From Shewanella sp. NFH-SH190041 (lineage in GTDB: Bacteria > Pseudomonadota > Gammaproteobacteria > Enterobacterales > Shewanellaceae): a DNA stretch of 64,000 nt. The first letter of the stretch is position 1. The number at the start of each line of letters is the position of its first letter. The stretch covers positions 3,038,001 through 3,102,000 of the forward strand of contig NZ_AP026070.1 in assembly GCF_024363255.1 (NCBI RefSeq), in the 5' to 3' direction. This document shows positions 55,799 through 64,000 of the stretch, in pieces. The position numbers were made by a program, and so were the translations under genes. The notes below the pieces were generated by a model. That model searched no databases and had not been told where the DNA came from. It saw only the letters and a list, made by a program, of their open reading frames with translations.

Positions 55799-56458
55799 CT
55801 AAGTTGCAACTGCATCAGCTTGCCGCTCAGGAGCAGCATCTTGAAATGCCGCCAAACGGTTACAATGCTGGCTTATGCGGACAATATAGGGAAAGTCATC
55901 CAGTGGCACATTGAAACGCTTGGCATTGTACACTTGTGGTACTAAACAGATATCAGCAATTGTTGGGCTTTCTCCATCGCAAAATGGGCTATTGCGCCTT
56001 GCTTGTTCCTGCTGCAGCAACATCTCAAATGCCGTTAACCCCTTGGTGATCCAGTGACGATACCAGTGATCTCGAGCGTCAGTGTCTTGTGACATATCAT
56101 GGGTAAGATATTGCAGCACGCGCAAATTATTGAGTGGATGCACATCACAGGCGATCAGATTAGCTAATGCCCGTACCCGGGCACGCCGCTGAATATCTGC
56201 GGGAAGTAGTGCAGGCTCCGGATAGCGTTCTTCCAAGTATTCCAATATGGCCAGTGATTGAGTCAATACCAGCTCATCATCCACCAATACCGGAACCAAC
56301 GCCTGAGGATTAAGCGCTAAATACTCAGTCTGATGCTGTTGGCCGCCATCTTTAACCAGATGAACTGCATGATGCTCACAGGTTAACCCTTTCAAATTGA
56401 GGGCAATTCTGACCCGATATGCAGCACTAGAGCGCCAGTAACCGTAAAGTTTCATCAT
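55799..56458 (-). CDS. maiA: Maleylacetoacetate isomerase
   Basis: A 219-residue zeta-class glutathione S-transferase that isomerises 4-maleylacetoacetate to fumarylacetoacetate in tyrosine degradation. The glutathione site motif is YWRSSAAYRVRIALNLKGL near residue 8, followed by NPQALVPVLVDDELVLTQSLAI. Eight bases downstream of fahA on the same strand. Confidence 0.94.
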   Translation of the reverse strand: MMKLYGYWRSSAAYRVRIALNLKGLTCEHHAVHLVKDGGQQHQTEYLALNPQALVPVLVDDELVLTQSLAILEYLEERYPEPALLPADIQRRARVRALANLIACDVHPLNNLRVLQYLTHDMSQDTDARDHWYRHWITKGLTAFEMLLQQEQARRNSPFCDGESPTIADICLVPQVYNAKRFNVPLDDFPYIVRISQHCNRLAAFQDAAPERQADAVAT

Positions 56459-56466
56459 AGCTGCCC

Positions 56467-57453
56467 TTATTGTGAATAACGTACAACCTGCTGATCAATA
56501 GCTCCGAAAATACTTTCGCCCTGCTTATCACGCATTTCTATCCGAACCCTGTCTCCAAAGCCCATAAAGGGTGTAGCAGCCGTACCACCTGCAACCACTT
56601 CTAACATACGTTTTTCAGCTAAACAGCTAGAGCCGGCACTACGGTCATAGTTAGAAATCGTGCCAGAACCGATAATGGCGCCAGCACCAATGGGACGCGT
56701 TTTTGCCACATGAGCAACCAACTGGGCAAAGTTAAAAGTCATATCAACCCCGGCGTTAGGCTGACCAAACAGTTCGCCATTAAGGTAAGTCACTAACGGT
56801 AAATGAACCTTAGTATCTTGCCAGCATTCACCCAACTCATCAGGCGTTACCGCGACAGGAGAGAAACTACTGGAGGGTTTAGACTGGAAGAAACCAAAAC
56901 CTTTAGCCAATTCAGCCGGAATAAGGTTACGCAAAGAGACATCATTGACTAACATCAGCAACTTGATATGTGCCCCGGCATCTACATCCGAAATCCCCAT
57001 GGGGACATCATCTGTCACGACGGCAATTTCAGATTCAAAATCTATTCCCCAGTCCTCACTACCCAATGGGATATCAGCCTTAGGCGCAATAAAACAATCT
57101 GAACCGCCCTGATACACCAGTGGATCAGTCCAGAAACTCTCTGGCATCTCGGCGCCACGCGCTTTACGTACTAATTCCACATGATTGACATAGGCACTGC
57201 CATCTGCCCATTGATAGGCTCGAGGCAATGGTGATAAACACAAATCCTCATCAAATGGGACACAGTTAGGTATTTGACCGGCATTCAGCTGTTCATACAT
57301 TCGAGTCAATGGCCCGATCAGCTCTTGCCAGTCATCAAGTAACTGCTGCAAAGTAACTGCAATATCGGGAACCGCGACTGCACGGCTGAGATCCCGACTG
57401 ACTAACATTAACTGCCCATCTCGGCGTCCATTTCTGTAACTGGCTAATTTCAT
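56467..57453 (-). CDS. fahA: Fumarylacetoacetate hydrolase-family enzyme
   Basis: About 328 residues, start MKLASYRNGRRDGQLMLVSR at ATG 57453, supported by GGAAGAG upstream; a longer frame from 57504 is less likely. The metal site is visible in DFESEIAVVTDDVPMGIS near residue 155, and GAGAIIGSGTISNYDRSAGSS near residue 255 is a family segment. It splits fumarylacetoacetate into fumarate and acetoacetate, the last step of tyrosine breakdown; acetoacetate can then use ScoAB. Upstream of maiA in the same transcript. Confidence 0.9.
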   Translation of the reverse strand: MKLASYRNGRRDGQLMLVSRDLSRAVAVPDIAVTLQQLLDDWQELIGPLTRMYEQLNAGQIPNCVPFDEDLCLSPLPRAYQWADGSAYVNHVELVRKARGAEMPESFWTDPLVYQGGSDCFIAPKADIPLGSEDWGIDFESEIAVVTDDVPMGISDVDAGAHIKLLMLVNDVSLRNLIPAELAKGFGFFQSKPSSSFSPVAVTPDELGECWQDTKVHLPLVTYLNGELFGQPNAGVDMTFNFAQLVAHVAKTRPIGAGAIIGSGTISNYDRSAGSSCLAEKRMLEVVAGGTAATPFMGFGDRVRIEMRDKQGESIFGAIDQQVVRYSQ

Positions 57454-58143
57454 CGTCTCTTCCTTATTTCCCAACGTCGGCACAACACAATAAGATATGT
57501 ACACTGACAGTTGTTGACGTCTTGGAATTAGATGTACCTTAACGGGACGAAAAAAGATACCGCAACAGCCTGAATACTCTCCAACTGGATAACGACCTAA
57601 ATGTAAAGCGCGGCTTACTATGATGGTTTTTATGGCGGTAGTTTTTATGACTAACTAGTTTTTATGACTAACGTGTGGCTAACGTAAATGGAATAATTGA
57701 TCGAACCTAAATATTCTGCACACCTTTGGTAAGGAAAATCACCCTGTGATAAGCAGTATTTCCCTGCATCCCCATACAGACTCATCATCTAGTCATACAT
57801 CATTAATCGCCAATTATCTGCTTTAGTGGCTATCCGCTTTTAATGAATTGTATTTCTGCAAACATACAGAAAGTATAAGTTAATAATCCCTGTCAAAAGG
57901 GAACGTCCCAAGTAAAAACAAACATTTTATTAGTATTATCTACGGGAGGAATTTACAAATAAGCTCTAGAGTCTGTTGACCTTTCAAGTTTGTTTTTACT
58001 GCGATTTTGGGGTTATTTATGCAAGGTAGAGGGATAGGTAGTTACACTACCTGATAAACCGATAATGCCGCATATAACAAAAGGCTGCAGTAAAATTTTA
58101 TGATTCAACTGCAACCGATGTCCTGACAGGAAATTGCCAAACT
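57454..58143. other. fahA upstream region with short repeats
   Basis: 690 bases without a gene. It holds two perfect tandem copies of TAGTTTTTATGACTAAC (57639-57655, 57656-57672) preceded by a degenerate third, and a 13-base inverted repeat AGTAAAAACAAAC (57911-57923) with GTTTGTTTTTACT (57988-58000). A TyrR-like half site TGTAAA lies at 57602-57607 with a poor second half. No terminator is clear after tyrR. Confidence 0.5.
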
Positions 58144-59682
58144 TTATTTTGGCTTGTTGATTTTATATTCACGCAACTTATTAGCAATGGCGGTATGACT
58201 GACGCCCAGTTTTTTGGCTAATTGTCGAGTACTGGGATAAGCGGGATATAACCGACGCAGTAATCCCGCCTCAAACTGTTTCATCGCCTCATCCAAAGTA
58301 CCTTCAAATTGATTATCAAAATAACCAAACCCTTCAGCATAGGATGGTAATTTAAGCTGCTCGACTGTTAATTCACCGCTACCATCCCACATGGATACCG
58401 CGCGGAAAATCGCATTTTTCAATTGGCGCACATTCCCCGGCCAGGCATAGGTCATTAATTGATCACGACAGGCCGCAGAAATACGCCGGACAGGGCTAGA
58501 TAACTGTTGACTGTAATGCTCTAAAAACATCTCAGTTAATGGCAAAATATCTACCCGACGTTCACGCAACGAGGGCATATGAAAACTCAACACATGAATG
58601 CGGTAATACAGATCTTCGCGAAACTCACCGTTTTGACATAATTCAGCCAGATTTTTCTGCGTTGAACAGATAATTCGGATATCGGCACGGACCTCCTCAT
58701 TACCTCCCATCCGTCTAAAGCTGCCATCTTGTAGCATTCTAAGTAATTTCACCTGAGCTGCCGGTGACATTTCAGCAATCTCATCCAGAAAAACAGTGCC
58801 GCCTTCTGCTTCAGCAAACAATCCTTGTTTCACAACGTTATCATCAGCAACAAAACCAAATAGTTCTTCTTCTGCCACACTATCGGGTAACGCTGCACAA
58901 TTGATTGCAATAAAAGGATGCTCTCGCCGCATACTGGCATCGTGGCAAGCTCGGGCCATCAATTCTTTACCTGTACCGGTTTCTCCGGTAATCAATAAGG
59001 GAGCATCCAATTGGGCCATTCGTTTGGCTTGTTCAACAACCAATTTCATTTTGTCACTGATGGCCAATACGGTATCAAATCCAGCAGTATGATTTTGTAA
59101 TGCATTAAACTGTTTTCCCACTCTAGCGGGAGATTTTAGCGATACAACTGCACCGGCTAAAATGGCTTTATCCTGCTCATCCGGCAAGTAAATTGGCAAC
59201 ATCTCAGCCAAATATTCACTTTGCCCAATATGAACCCGGGTTGCCTGTGCTAATACCTGGGATTCTCCCAACCAACGGCTAAAATTAAATCCTTGTACCC
59301 AATGGTTTAACGGCTCATCTAGCACTTCATGTTCCGCCATGGCTAAGGTCAACAGGGCAGACTCATTAACCACCCGAATACGGCCCTTACTATCTAGAGA
59401 AAAAACGGAATCTGGCAGGGTTTTAAGTAGCGTTTTCAGCGCATAATGCTCCTGCTCCGAGGGCATAAATGCCACTGTACGCACATCATTTACCGCTTCA
59501 ACTTTGCGGATTTGCGGCATCAGTTCACTGAGTGTATCGAAACTGACCTCCGCAAACTGCAGATACAAGAAACCTTTATTACTGGCATCAATTGCCATTA
59601 AGTTAATGCCATGCTGCTCCAGCACAACCAGAATATCCTTGGCCAAACCGACCCTATCCTGACAACTGACTTCCAAGCGCAT
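58144..59682 (-). CDS. tyrR: TyrR-family transcriptional regulator
   Basis: A 512-residue regulator with the TyrR domain order: N-terminal ACT domain (residues 1-75, MRLEVSCQDRVGLAKDILVV), PAS domain (about 80-190), AAA+ ATPase (about 205-430) and Fis-type HTH at the end (LAKKLGVSHTAIANKLREYK). Walker A is TGETGTGKELMARA and Walker B GGTVFLDEIAEM. The GAFTGA loop needed to contact sigma-54 is absent; the region reads FGFVADDNVVKQG, so it should act with sigma-70 like enterobacterial TyrR. It probably controls the flanking phhAB and fahA-maiA genes in response to aromatic amino acids. Confidence 0.93.
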   Translation of the reverse strand: MRLEVSCQDRVGLAKDILVVLEQHGINLMAIDASNKGFLYLQFAEVSFDTLSELMPQIRKVEAVNDVRTVAFMPSEQEHYALKTLLKTLPDSVFSLDSKGRIRVVNESALLTLAMAEHEVLDEPLNHWVQGFNFSRWLGESQVLAQATRVHIGQSEYLAEMLPIYLPDEQDKAILAGAVVSLKSPARVGKQFNALQNHTAGFDTVLAISDKMKLVVEQAKRMAQLDAPLLITGETGTGKELMARACHDASMRREHPFIAINCAALPDSVAEEELFGFVADDNVVKQGLFAEAEGGTVFLDEIAEMSPAAQVKLLRMLQDGSFRRMGGNEEVRADIRIICSTQKNLAELCQNGEFREDLYYRIHVLSFHMPSLRERRVDILPLTEMFLEHYSQQLSSPVRRISAACRDQLMTYAWPGNVRQLKNAIFRAVSMWDGSGELTVEQLKLPSYAEGFGYFDNQFEGTLDEAMKQFEAGLLRRLYPAYPSTRQLAKKLGVSHTAIANKLREYKINKPK

Positions 59683-59842
59683 ATCCGGTATTCCCTTTTA
59701 TTCTGCCAATAGATCAAATATTCCATTGTAAAGCTGACGGGATTCAAACTCACAATGGCGTGATATCACACAAAGCTATAAGTTAAAAGGTAATGTAAGG
59801 CGTGGCAAGAGTTGTTTACAGAGATAACCGCAATCATTAAGT

Positions 59843-59880
59843 ATAAAAAAGGTGTCAGAACAAGAAGTTCTAACACCTGT
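59843..59880 (-). terminator. Terminator of phhAB
   Basis: Minus strand AGGTGT-T-AGAAC / GTTCT-G-ACACCT (59850-59878) with one mismatch, then a T run. It lies 17 bases past phhB and separates phhAB from tyrR. Confidence 0.85.
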
Positions 59881-59896
59881 TTACAACACCATGTTA

Positions 59897-60238
59897 TCAA
59901 CTACGGGGGAGTGCATCCGTTTTCGCTGCCATAATAAAATCATTGTGATGTAAACCACGAATCGAGTGGGACCACCAAGTGACGGTGACTTTCCCCCACT
60001 CCACCAAGATGCCAGGATGATGAAACTCCGTCTCTGCCAACTCAGCAACTTGATTGGCAAACGCCATGGCTAATTTAAAATTCTTAAAGGGATAAACACG
60101 TTCTAATTGCATGATGCCATCACGCGTTTCCACACACCAATCAGGAATTTCTCGTATAAGCTCAGCTAATTCATGCTCTGTAACTTTTGGTGCATCAGCC
60201 TGACAGGCTTCACAGGATAATGTGACTAAGTCATTCAT
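59897..60238 (-). CDS. phhB: Pterin-4a-carbinolamine dehydratase
   Basis: A 113-residue enzyme that dehydrates 4a-hydroxytetrahydropterin so the PhhA cofactor can be recycled. The active-site histidines lie in [20 protein letters not shown] and [17 protein letters not shown]. Directly downstream of phhA (96 bases), as in other phhAB operons. Confidence 0.94.
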   Translation of the reverse strand: MNDLVTLSCEACQADAPKVTEHELAELIREIPDWCVETRDGIMQLERVYPFKNFKLAMAFANQVAELAETEFHHPGILVEWGKVTVTWWSHSIRGLHHNDFIMAAKTDALPRS

Positions 60239-60334
60239 ACCTAACTCCCTTGTATTAACTTTATGACCTCTAACATGACCGTTTCAATGGTTCATGATTA
60301 ATTTCCATATAAAATAAAAATGTCTGAATACCCA

Positions 60335-61132
60335 TTAACCTACGGCGGATTTAGGGTCAAATAAAGGAGGATGCAGCCCTAACTGCCGAGCGGATTTAAT
60401 GCCCAGCATAATATCCTGGGCTGATATCTCATTGAGCATATCAATGCTATCAATAACGAAATAAATTGGCTGCAGAATATCAATGCGGTATGGCGTTCGT
60501 AACACATCTAACAAATCAAACTCTTTTCTTTGCGGTTGATCACCGAGGGCATAAAGGGTCTCAGCAGGAGAGCTGAGTATCCCGCCACCATAAATACGCA
60601 AATCGCCGTGAGTATTACGCAATAAGCCAAATTCCACCGTAAACCAATACAATCTGGCCAGATAAACCCGTTCATCTTTGGAGGCATTTAGCCCTAACTG
60701 ACCATATAACTCAGAAAACCTGGCAAAAGCTGTATTCGTTAATAACGGGCAGTGACCAAAAATTTCATGAAAAATATCCGGTTCTTGCAAATAGTCAAAC
60801 TCATCTTGGCTACGAATAAAGGTCGCCACTGGAAACTGGCGATGAGCTAACAATTCAAAAAAGCGGGCAAATGAGATTAATGCTGGTACAGGCGCTGTGC
60901 GCCAACCAGTCGTCTGCTGTAAAACGTCGTCAACTTCACTCAGTTGCGGAATCCGATGTTTCGGGAGTTGTAGCGCATCCATACCATGCAAATATGCTTG
61001 GCATGCCCGTTGCGGCAAATGTCCTTCTTGGCGTTGATATAATTGTTGCCAAATATTGTGCTCTGATACTGAATACTCGATAGTGCCGTCACTATTAGCT
61101 TCTTTGGCAACATAACTGCTGCACTTCTCCAT
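60335..61132 (-). CDS. phhA: Phenylalanine 4-hydroxylase
   Basis: A 265-residue bacterial aromatic amino acid hydroxylase that turns phenylalanine into tyrosine with oxygen, non-haem iron and tetrahydropterin. Iron ligands are the two histidines of FHEIFGHCPLLTN near residue 135 and the glutamate in YWFTVEFGLL near residue 175. No regulatory ACT domain, as usual for bacterial enzymes. First gene of the phhAB transcript and start of the tyrosine pathway completed by maiA and fahA. Confidence 0.95.
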   Translation of the reverse strand: MEKCSSYVAKEANSDGTIEYSVSEHNIWQQLYQRQEGHLPQRACQAYLHGMDALQLPKHRIPQLSEVDDVLQQTTGWRTAPVPALISFARFFELLAHRQFPVATFIRSQDEFDYLQEPDIFHEIFGHCPLLTNTAFARFSELYGQLGLNASKDERVYLARLYWFTVEFGLLRNTHGDLRIYGGGILSSPAETLYALGDQPQRKEFDLLDVLRTPYRIDILQPIYFVIDSIDMLNEISAQDIMLGIKSARQLGLHPPLFDPKSAVG

Positions 61133-61419
61133 GCCGAATCCTCCGCCTAAGCCCCAAATATCATCATCAGATAATTGCTACTGCTTGTTAACTCAGCAGA
61201 GTAATTTAATCGCTCGCTACAGGCTATCACCCGTAACAGATTAATTACACATGAGCATTACCAATTGAATTTAAAAGATAAAAATCAAAAAAGGAATACT
61301 ACTTGTCATAATTATAAAGAAGCCAACTGTGATTTTCTTCGCTAGGAGGATGGCAATTGTCATAAGGTGCATTACAATATGACACCATTTTATTCAGCCC
61401 ATCTAGCCAGCCTAAACCA

Positions 61420-62325
61420 ATGATTAAACATAAAATCCGCAAAGCTGTTATCCCCGTAGCAGGTCTTGGTACCCGCATGCTGCCAGCCACAAAGGCCATC
61501 CCTAAAGAAATGTTACCTATTGTGGATAAACCGCTGATTCAATATGTGGTACAAGAAGCCATTGCCGCAGGCATTAAAGAAATAGTGCTGGTGACCCATG
61601 CCAGTAAAAATTCTATTGAAAATCATTTTGATACTAGTTTCGAGTTGGAAGCCCAACTGGAAAAGCGGGTAAAGCGGCAATTGTTGGAAGAAGTACAAGC
61701 CATTTGTCCTAAAGATGTCACTATCATAGGTGTACGCCAAGCTCAGGCGAAAGGGTTAGGACATGCCATCTTGTGCGCCAAACCCGTGGTTGGTCATGAG
61801 CCTTTTGCGGTATTACTGCCTGATGTCATTATTGATGACGCCAGTAGCAATGCACAAAGGGATAATCTGGCTGAAATGGTACGTCTCTATGATGCCACGG
61901 AAGTTGGCCAAATTATGGTAGAAGGCGTCCCTGAGCAACTAGTTAATCAATATGGTATTGCTGATGTTAACGGCATTGCCATGCAACAGGGAGAGTCTCA
62001 ACCACTAAAGCAATTGGTTGAGAAACCTGCGTTAGATGAAGCCCCATCCAATCTTGCGGTTGTCGGCCGTTATGTATTACCGGCTGATATCTGGGGACTA
62101 CTGGAAAAAACCCCTGTAGGAGCAGGAGATGAGATTCAGCTGACAGATGCTATTGCCATGCTGATGGAAAGCCAAACCGTGAATGCATATTACATGAAAG
62201 GGAAAAGCCATGACTGCGGCAATAAGCAGGGCTATATGCAAGCAATTGTTGAATATGGCATCCGCCATCCAAGCGTAGGAGAACAATTCCGTCAGTATCT
62301 GAAAAATATCGTAGAAGGGCTATAA
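61420..62325 (+). CDS. galU: UTP--glucose-1-phosphate uridylyltransferase
   Basis: A 301-residue enzyme forming UDP-glucose from UTP and glucose 1-phosphate. The nucleotide-binding motif is [20 protein letters not shown] near residue 13, and [20 protein letters not shown] near residue 200 is conserved. It starts at ATG 61420, 3 bases upstream of galE after its stop; the two form a UDP-sugar operon for surface polysaccharide. Confidence 0.95.
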   Translation: MIKHKIRKAVIPVAGLGTRMLPATKAIPKEMLPIVDKPLIQYVVQEAIAAGIKEIVLVTHASKNSIENHFDTSFELEAQLEKRVKRQLLEEVQAICPKDVTIIGVRQAQAKGLGHAILCAKPVVGHEPFAVLLPDVIIDDASSNAQRDNLAEMVRLYDATEVGQIMVEGVPEQLVNQYGIADVNGIAMQQGESQPLKQLVEKPALDEAPSNLAVVGRYVLPADIWGLLEKTPVGAGDEIQLTDAIAMLMESQTVNAYYMKGKSHDCGNKQGYMQAIVEYGIRHPSVGEQFRQYLKNIVEGL

Positions 62326-62328
62326 CAT

Positions 62329-63342
62329 ATGACTATTCTTGTTACTGGCGGGGCCGGTTATATCGGTAGCCATACTGTGGTTGAGTTACTCAACCAAGGC
62401 AATAATGTTGTTATTTTGGATAATCTCTCTAATGCCAGTTATGAGTCACTGGCCAGAATTAGCGAAATTACGGGTAAAACCCCAATGTTTTATCACGGGG
62501 ATATTTTAGATAAAGTTCTGTTGCGAGAAATATTCTCTAAACATCAATTTAAATCCGTTATCCATTTCGCTGGACTCAAAGCCGTTGGAGAGTCTGTAGC
62601 TAAGCCTTTAAAATATTACGAAAATAATGTTTCAGGTACGATTGTATTATGCCAAGTAATGGCTGAGTTTAATGTCAAAAATTTGGTTTTTAGCTCCTCT
62701 GCCACCGTGTATGGCGATCCAGCTAGCCTACCAATAAAAGAAGACTTCCCCACCTCAGCCACTAACCCATATGGGCAGTCCAAATTAATGGTTGAACATG
62801 TGCTAGCGGATCTTTATCAGTCAGATCATAGTTGGAATATCGCAAGACTACGCTATTTCAATCCGGTTGGTGCACATGCTTCAGGTAGGATAGGTGAAGA
62901 TCCAAATGATATTCCTAATAATCTAATGCCTTTTATTAGTCAGGTTGCCGTTGGTAAGCGAGAAAAATTAAGCGTATTTGGCAATGACTATGACACACAT
63001 GATGGTACTGGGGTTAGAGACTATATCCATGTTGTCGATCTTGCTATCGGACATTTAAAGGCGCTAGCAAAACTTGACACAAAACCGGGGCTAGTGACCT
63101 ATAACCTTGGAACGGGCACAGGCTATAGCGTATTAGATATGGTAACAGCCTTTGAGAAAGCTTGTGGTAAAACAATTGCTTATGAAATTGCACCACGCAG
63201 ACCAGGTGATATTGCAGCCTGTTATGCCGATCCTCAAAAAGCTAAAAAAGAATTAAATTGGGTAGCGACTCATTCCTTAACCGATATGGTCAATAGCAGT
63301 TGGCATTGGCAATCAAATAATCCAAATGGGTATAGATCATAA
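62329..63342 (+). CDS. galE: UDP-glucose 4-epimerase
   Basis: A 337-residue extended SDR that interconverts UDP-glucose and UDP-galactose with bound NAD. The cofactor loop is [16 protein letters not shown] at the N-terminus, catalytic residues are in SSSATVYGD and [11 protein letters not shown], and [12 protein letters not shown] is typical of GalE. Three bases after galU. Confidence 0.95.
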   Translation: MTILVTGGAGYIGSHTVVELLNQGNNVVILDNLSNASYESLARISEITGKTPMFYHGDILDKVLLREIFSKHQFKSVIHFAGLKAVGESVAKPLKYYENNVSGTIVLCQVMAEFNVKNLVFSSSATVYGDPASLPIKEDFPTSATNPYGQSKLMVEHVLADLYQSDHSWNIARLRYFNPVGAHASGRIGEDPNDIPNNLMPFISQVAVGKREKLSVFGNDYDTHDGTGVRDYIHVVDLAIGHLKALAKLDTKPGLVTYNLGTGTGYSVLDMVTAFEKACGKTIAYEIAPRRPGDIAACYADPQKAKKELNWVATHSLTDMVNSSWHWQSNNPNGYRS

Positions 63343-63676
63343 TCTACTTTAACTACAATACCAGCACCAGATTAAAACTGTGCTGGTATTCCCTAGCCTA
63401 TTCCCTGCGCAATTATGTCATAACCTAGAAAGCAGGATTAAACCGCAATAACGAAACCATACTAGATTCATCTATTCAATGTTTATATTTTTAACATATT
63501 TAGTAAATAAAAATAATTAATATAGAAATATTAATAGATATATCATAGTAAATTCCCTAAATATCAATAACATTCCATAAAAATAAAACATATTATTCAA
63601 TTTAAACTCTGCTTAATACTTGTATCCTACAAAATATGCAGTAAGATCACACAAAAGAATCAGATTAAAGACAATT
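63343..63676. other. galE to bactofilin gap
   Basis: 334 bases. An 11-bp perfect stem AATACCAGCAC / GTGCTGGTATT (63357-63367, 63380-63390) follows galE but lacks a T run; it may be a weak terminator. The segment 63460-63650 is very AT-rich and shows no feature. Confidence 0.5.
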
Positions 63677-64000
63677 ATGTTTGGTAAAAAAAAATCAATA
63701 ACAGGACTGACTTATATTGCCCAAGGCACCAGAGTCACAGGAGAATCTCATTTCGCCGGAGATGCGCTTGTCGGTGGTGAAATTCATGGGACAATTCAAT
63801 CAGAAGGGACGGTTACTATTGAGCCATCAGGCTTAATTAGTGGTGACATTGAATGTCAAGAAATCAAAGTTTCTGGATTACTTCAAGGAAAATTACGCTG
63901 TGAAAGACTTGTAATAACAGGTACTGGTACAGTTGAAGGTGATGTTTCTAGTAATCATATGGAAATTTTTGAGGGTGGGCAATTTATTGGTGTGAGAGTT
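63677..64000 (+). CDS. Bactofilin-family cytoskeletal protein, N-terminal part (runs off the right edge)
   Basis: 108 codons from ATG 63677. After a short start MFGKKKSITGLTYIAQGTRV comes a right-handed beta-helix with regularly spaced hydrophobic and glycine positions (GDALVGGEIHGTIQSEGTVT, IEPSGLISGDIECQEIKVSG), the bactofilin pattern. Such proteins self-assemble into filaments that organise envelope synthesis or polar structures. The stop is outside the window, so total length is unknown. Confidence 0.85.
   Translation, partial: MFGKKKSITGLTYIAQGTRVTGESHFAGDALVGGEIHGTIQSEGTVTIEPSGLISGDIECQEIKVSGLLQGKLRCERLVITGTGTVEGDVSSNHMEIFEGGQFIGVRV

Overview
The window looks like chromosome of a gammaproteobacterium in or near the genus Shewanella (Shewanella/Ferrimonas-type). 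I infer this from gene content and order, not from a search. The clues are a MerR-led liu (ivd) leucine-degradation operon ending in a succinyl-CoA:3-ketoacid CoA-transferase pair, the pilW-rodZ-ispG-hisS-yfgM-bamB-der block, and a phhAB-tyrR-fahA-maiA tyrosine/phenylalanine block. It also has CheV, menA, FNR-type operators, and a large tRNA-Glu/tRNA-Ala array directly downstream of gltX.

Layout. Positions 1-6200 carry the start of metA (minus, runs off the left edge), a YbaY-like lipoprotein, a short-chain dehydrogenase, ompW, a second YbaY-like lipoprotein next to tesB, a second short-chain dehydrogenase whose catalytic tyrosine is missing, and menA. Next come gnd (minus) and the liu operon at 8292-16832 (liuR, liuA, liuB, liuC, liuD, liuE, scoA, scoB). 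Those genes take isovaleryl-CoA through methylcrotonyl-CoA, methylglutaconyl-CoA and HMG-CoA to acetoacetate and acetoacetyl-CoA.

Positions 17000-30600 are the accessory part. It holds a CadC-type membrane regulator, an IS481-family remnant cut by a complete IS3-family element, the cadB-cadA lysine decarboxylation operon behind a long structured leader with a perfect FNR-type operator, a decayed IS66-like fragment, a very AT-rich acyltransferase/SGNH gene, a frameshifted IS256-family element, and the tail of a second acyltransferase. CadC, CadB and CadA together form an acid-stress module: the sensor activates the operon, CadB exchanges lysine for cadaverine, and CadA consumes a proton in decarboxylation.

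Positions 30600-47600 return to housekeeping genes, mostly on the minus strand: der, bamB, yfgM, hisS, ispG, rodZ, pilW, rlmN, sstT, cheV, a phosphatase-fold gene lacking its catalytic arginine, a DEAD-box helicase and ogt, plus an ABC exporter on the plus strand. Positions 47813-50682 hold 19 tRNA genes (12 Glu-TTC, 5 Ala-GGC, 2 Ala-TGC) in near-perfect 271-bp and 194/195-bp repeats. A consensus promoter precedes them and a tetraloop terminator follows, with gltX immediately upstream. The right end has a small hypothetical gene, a divergent MFS/LysR pair, maiA, fahA, tyrR, phhB, phhA, galU, galE and the start of a bactofilin gene that runs off the window.

I found no CRISPR array, defence island, prophage or clearly new multi-gene system. 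The most unusual items are the tRNA array and its repeat architecture, the switch-like leader of cadBA, two enzyme-family genes that have lost a catalytic residue, and MetJ-like boxes in front of the lipoprotein-metA pair.
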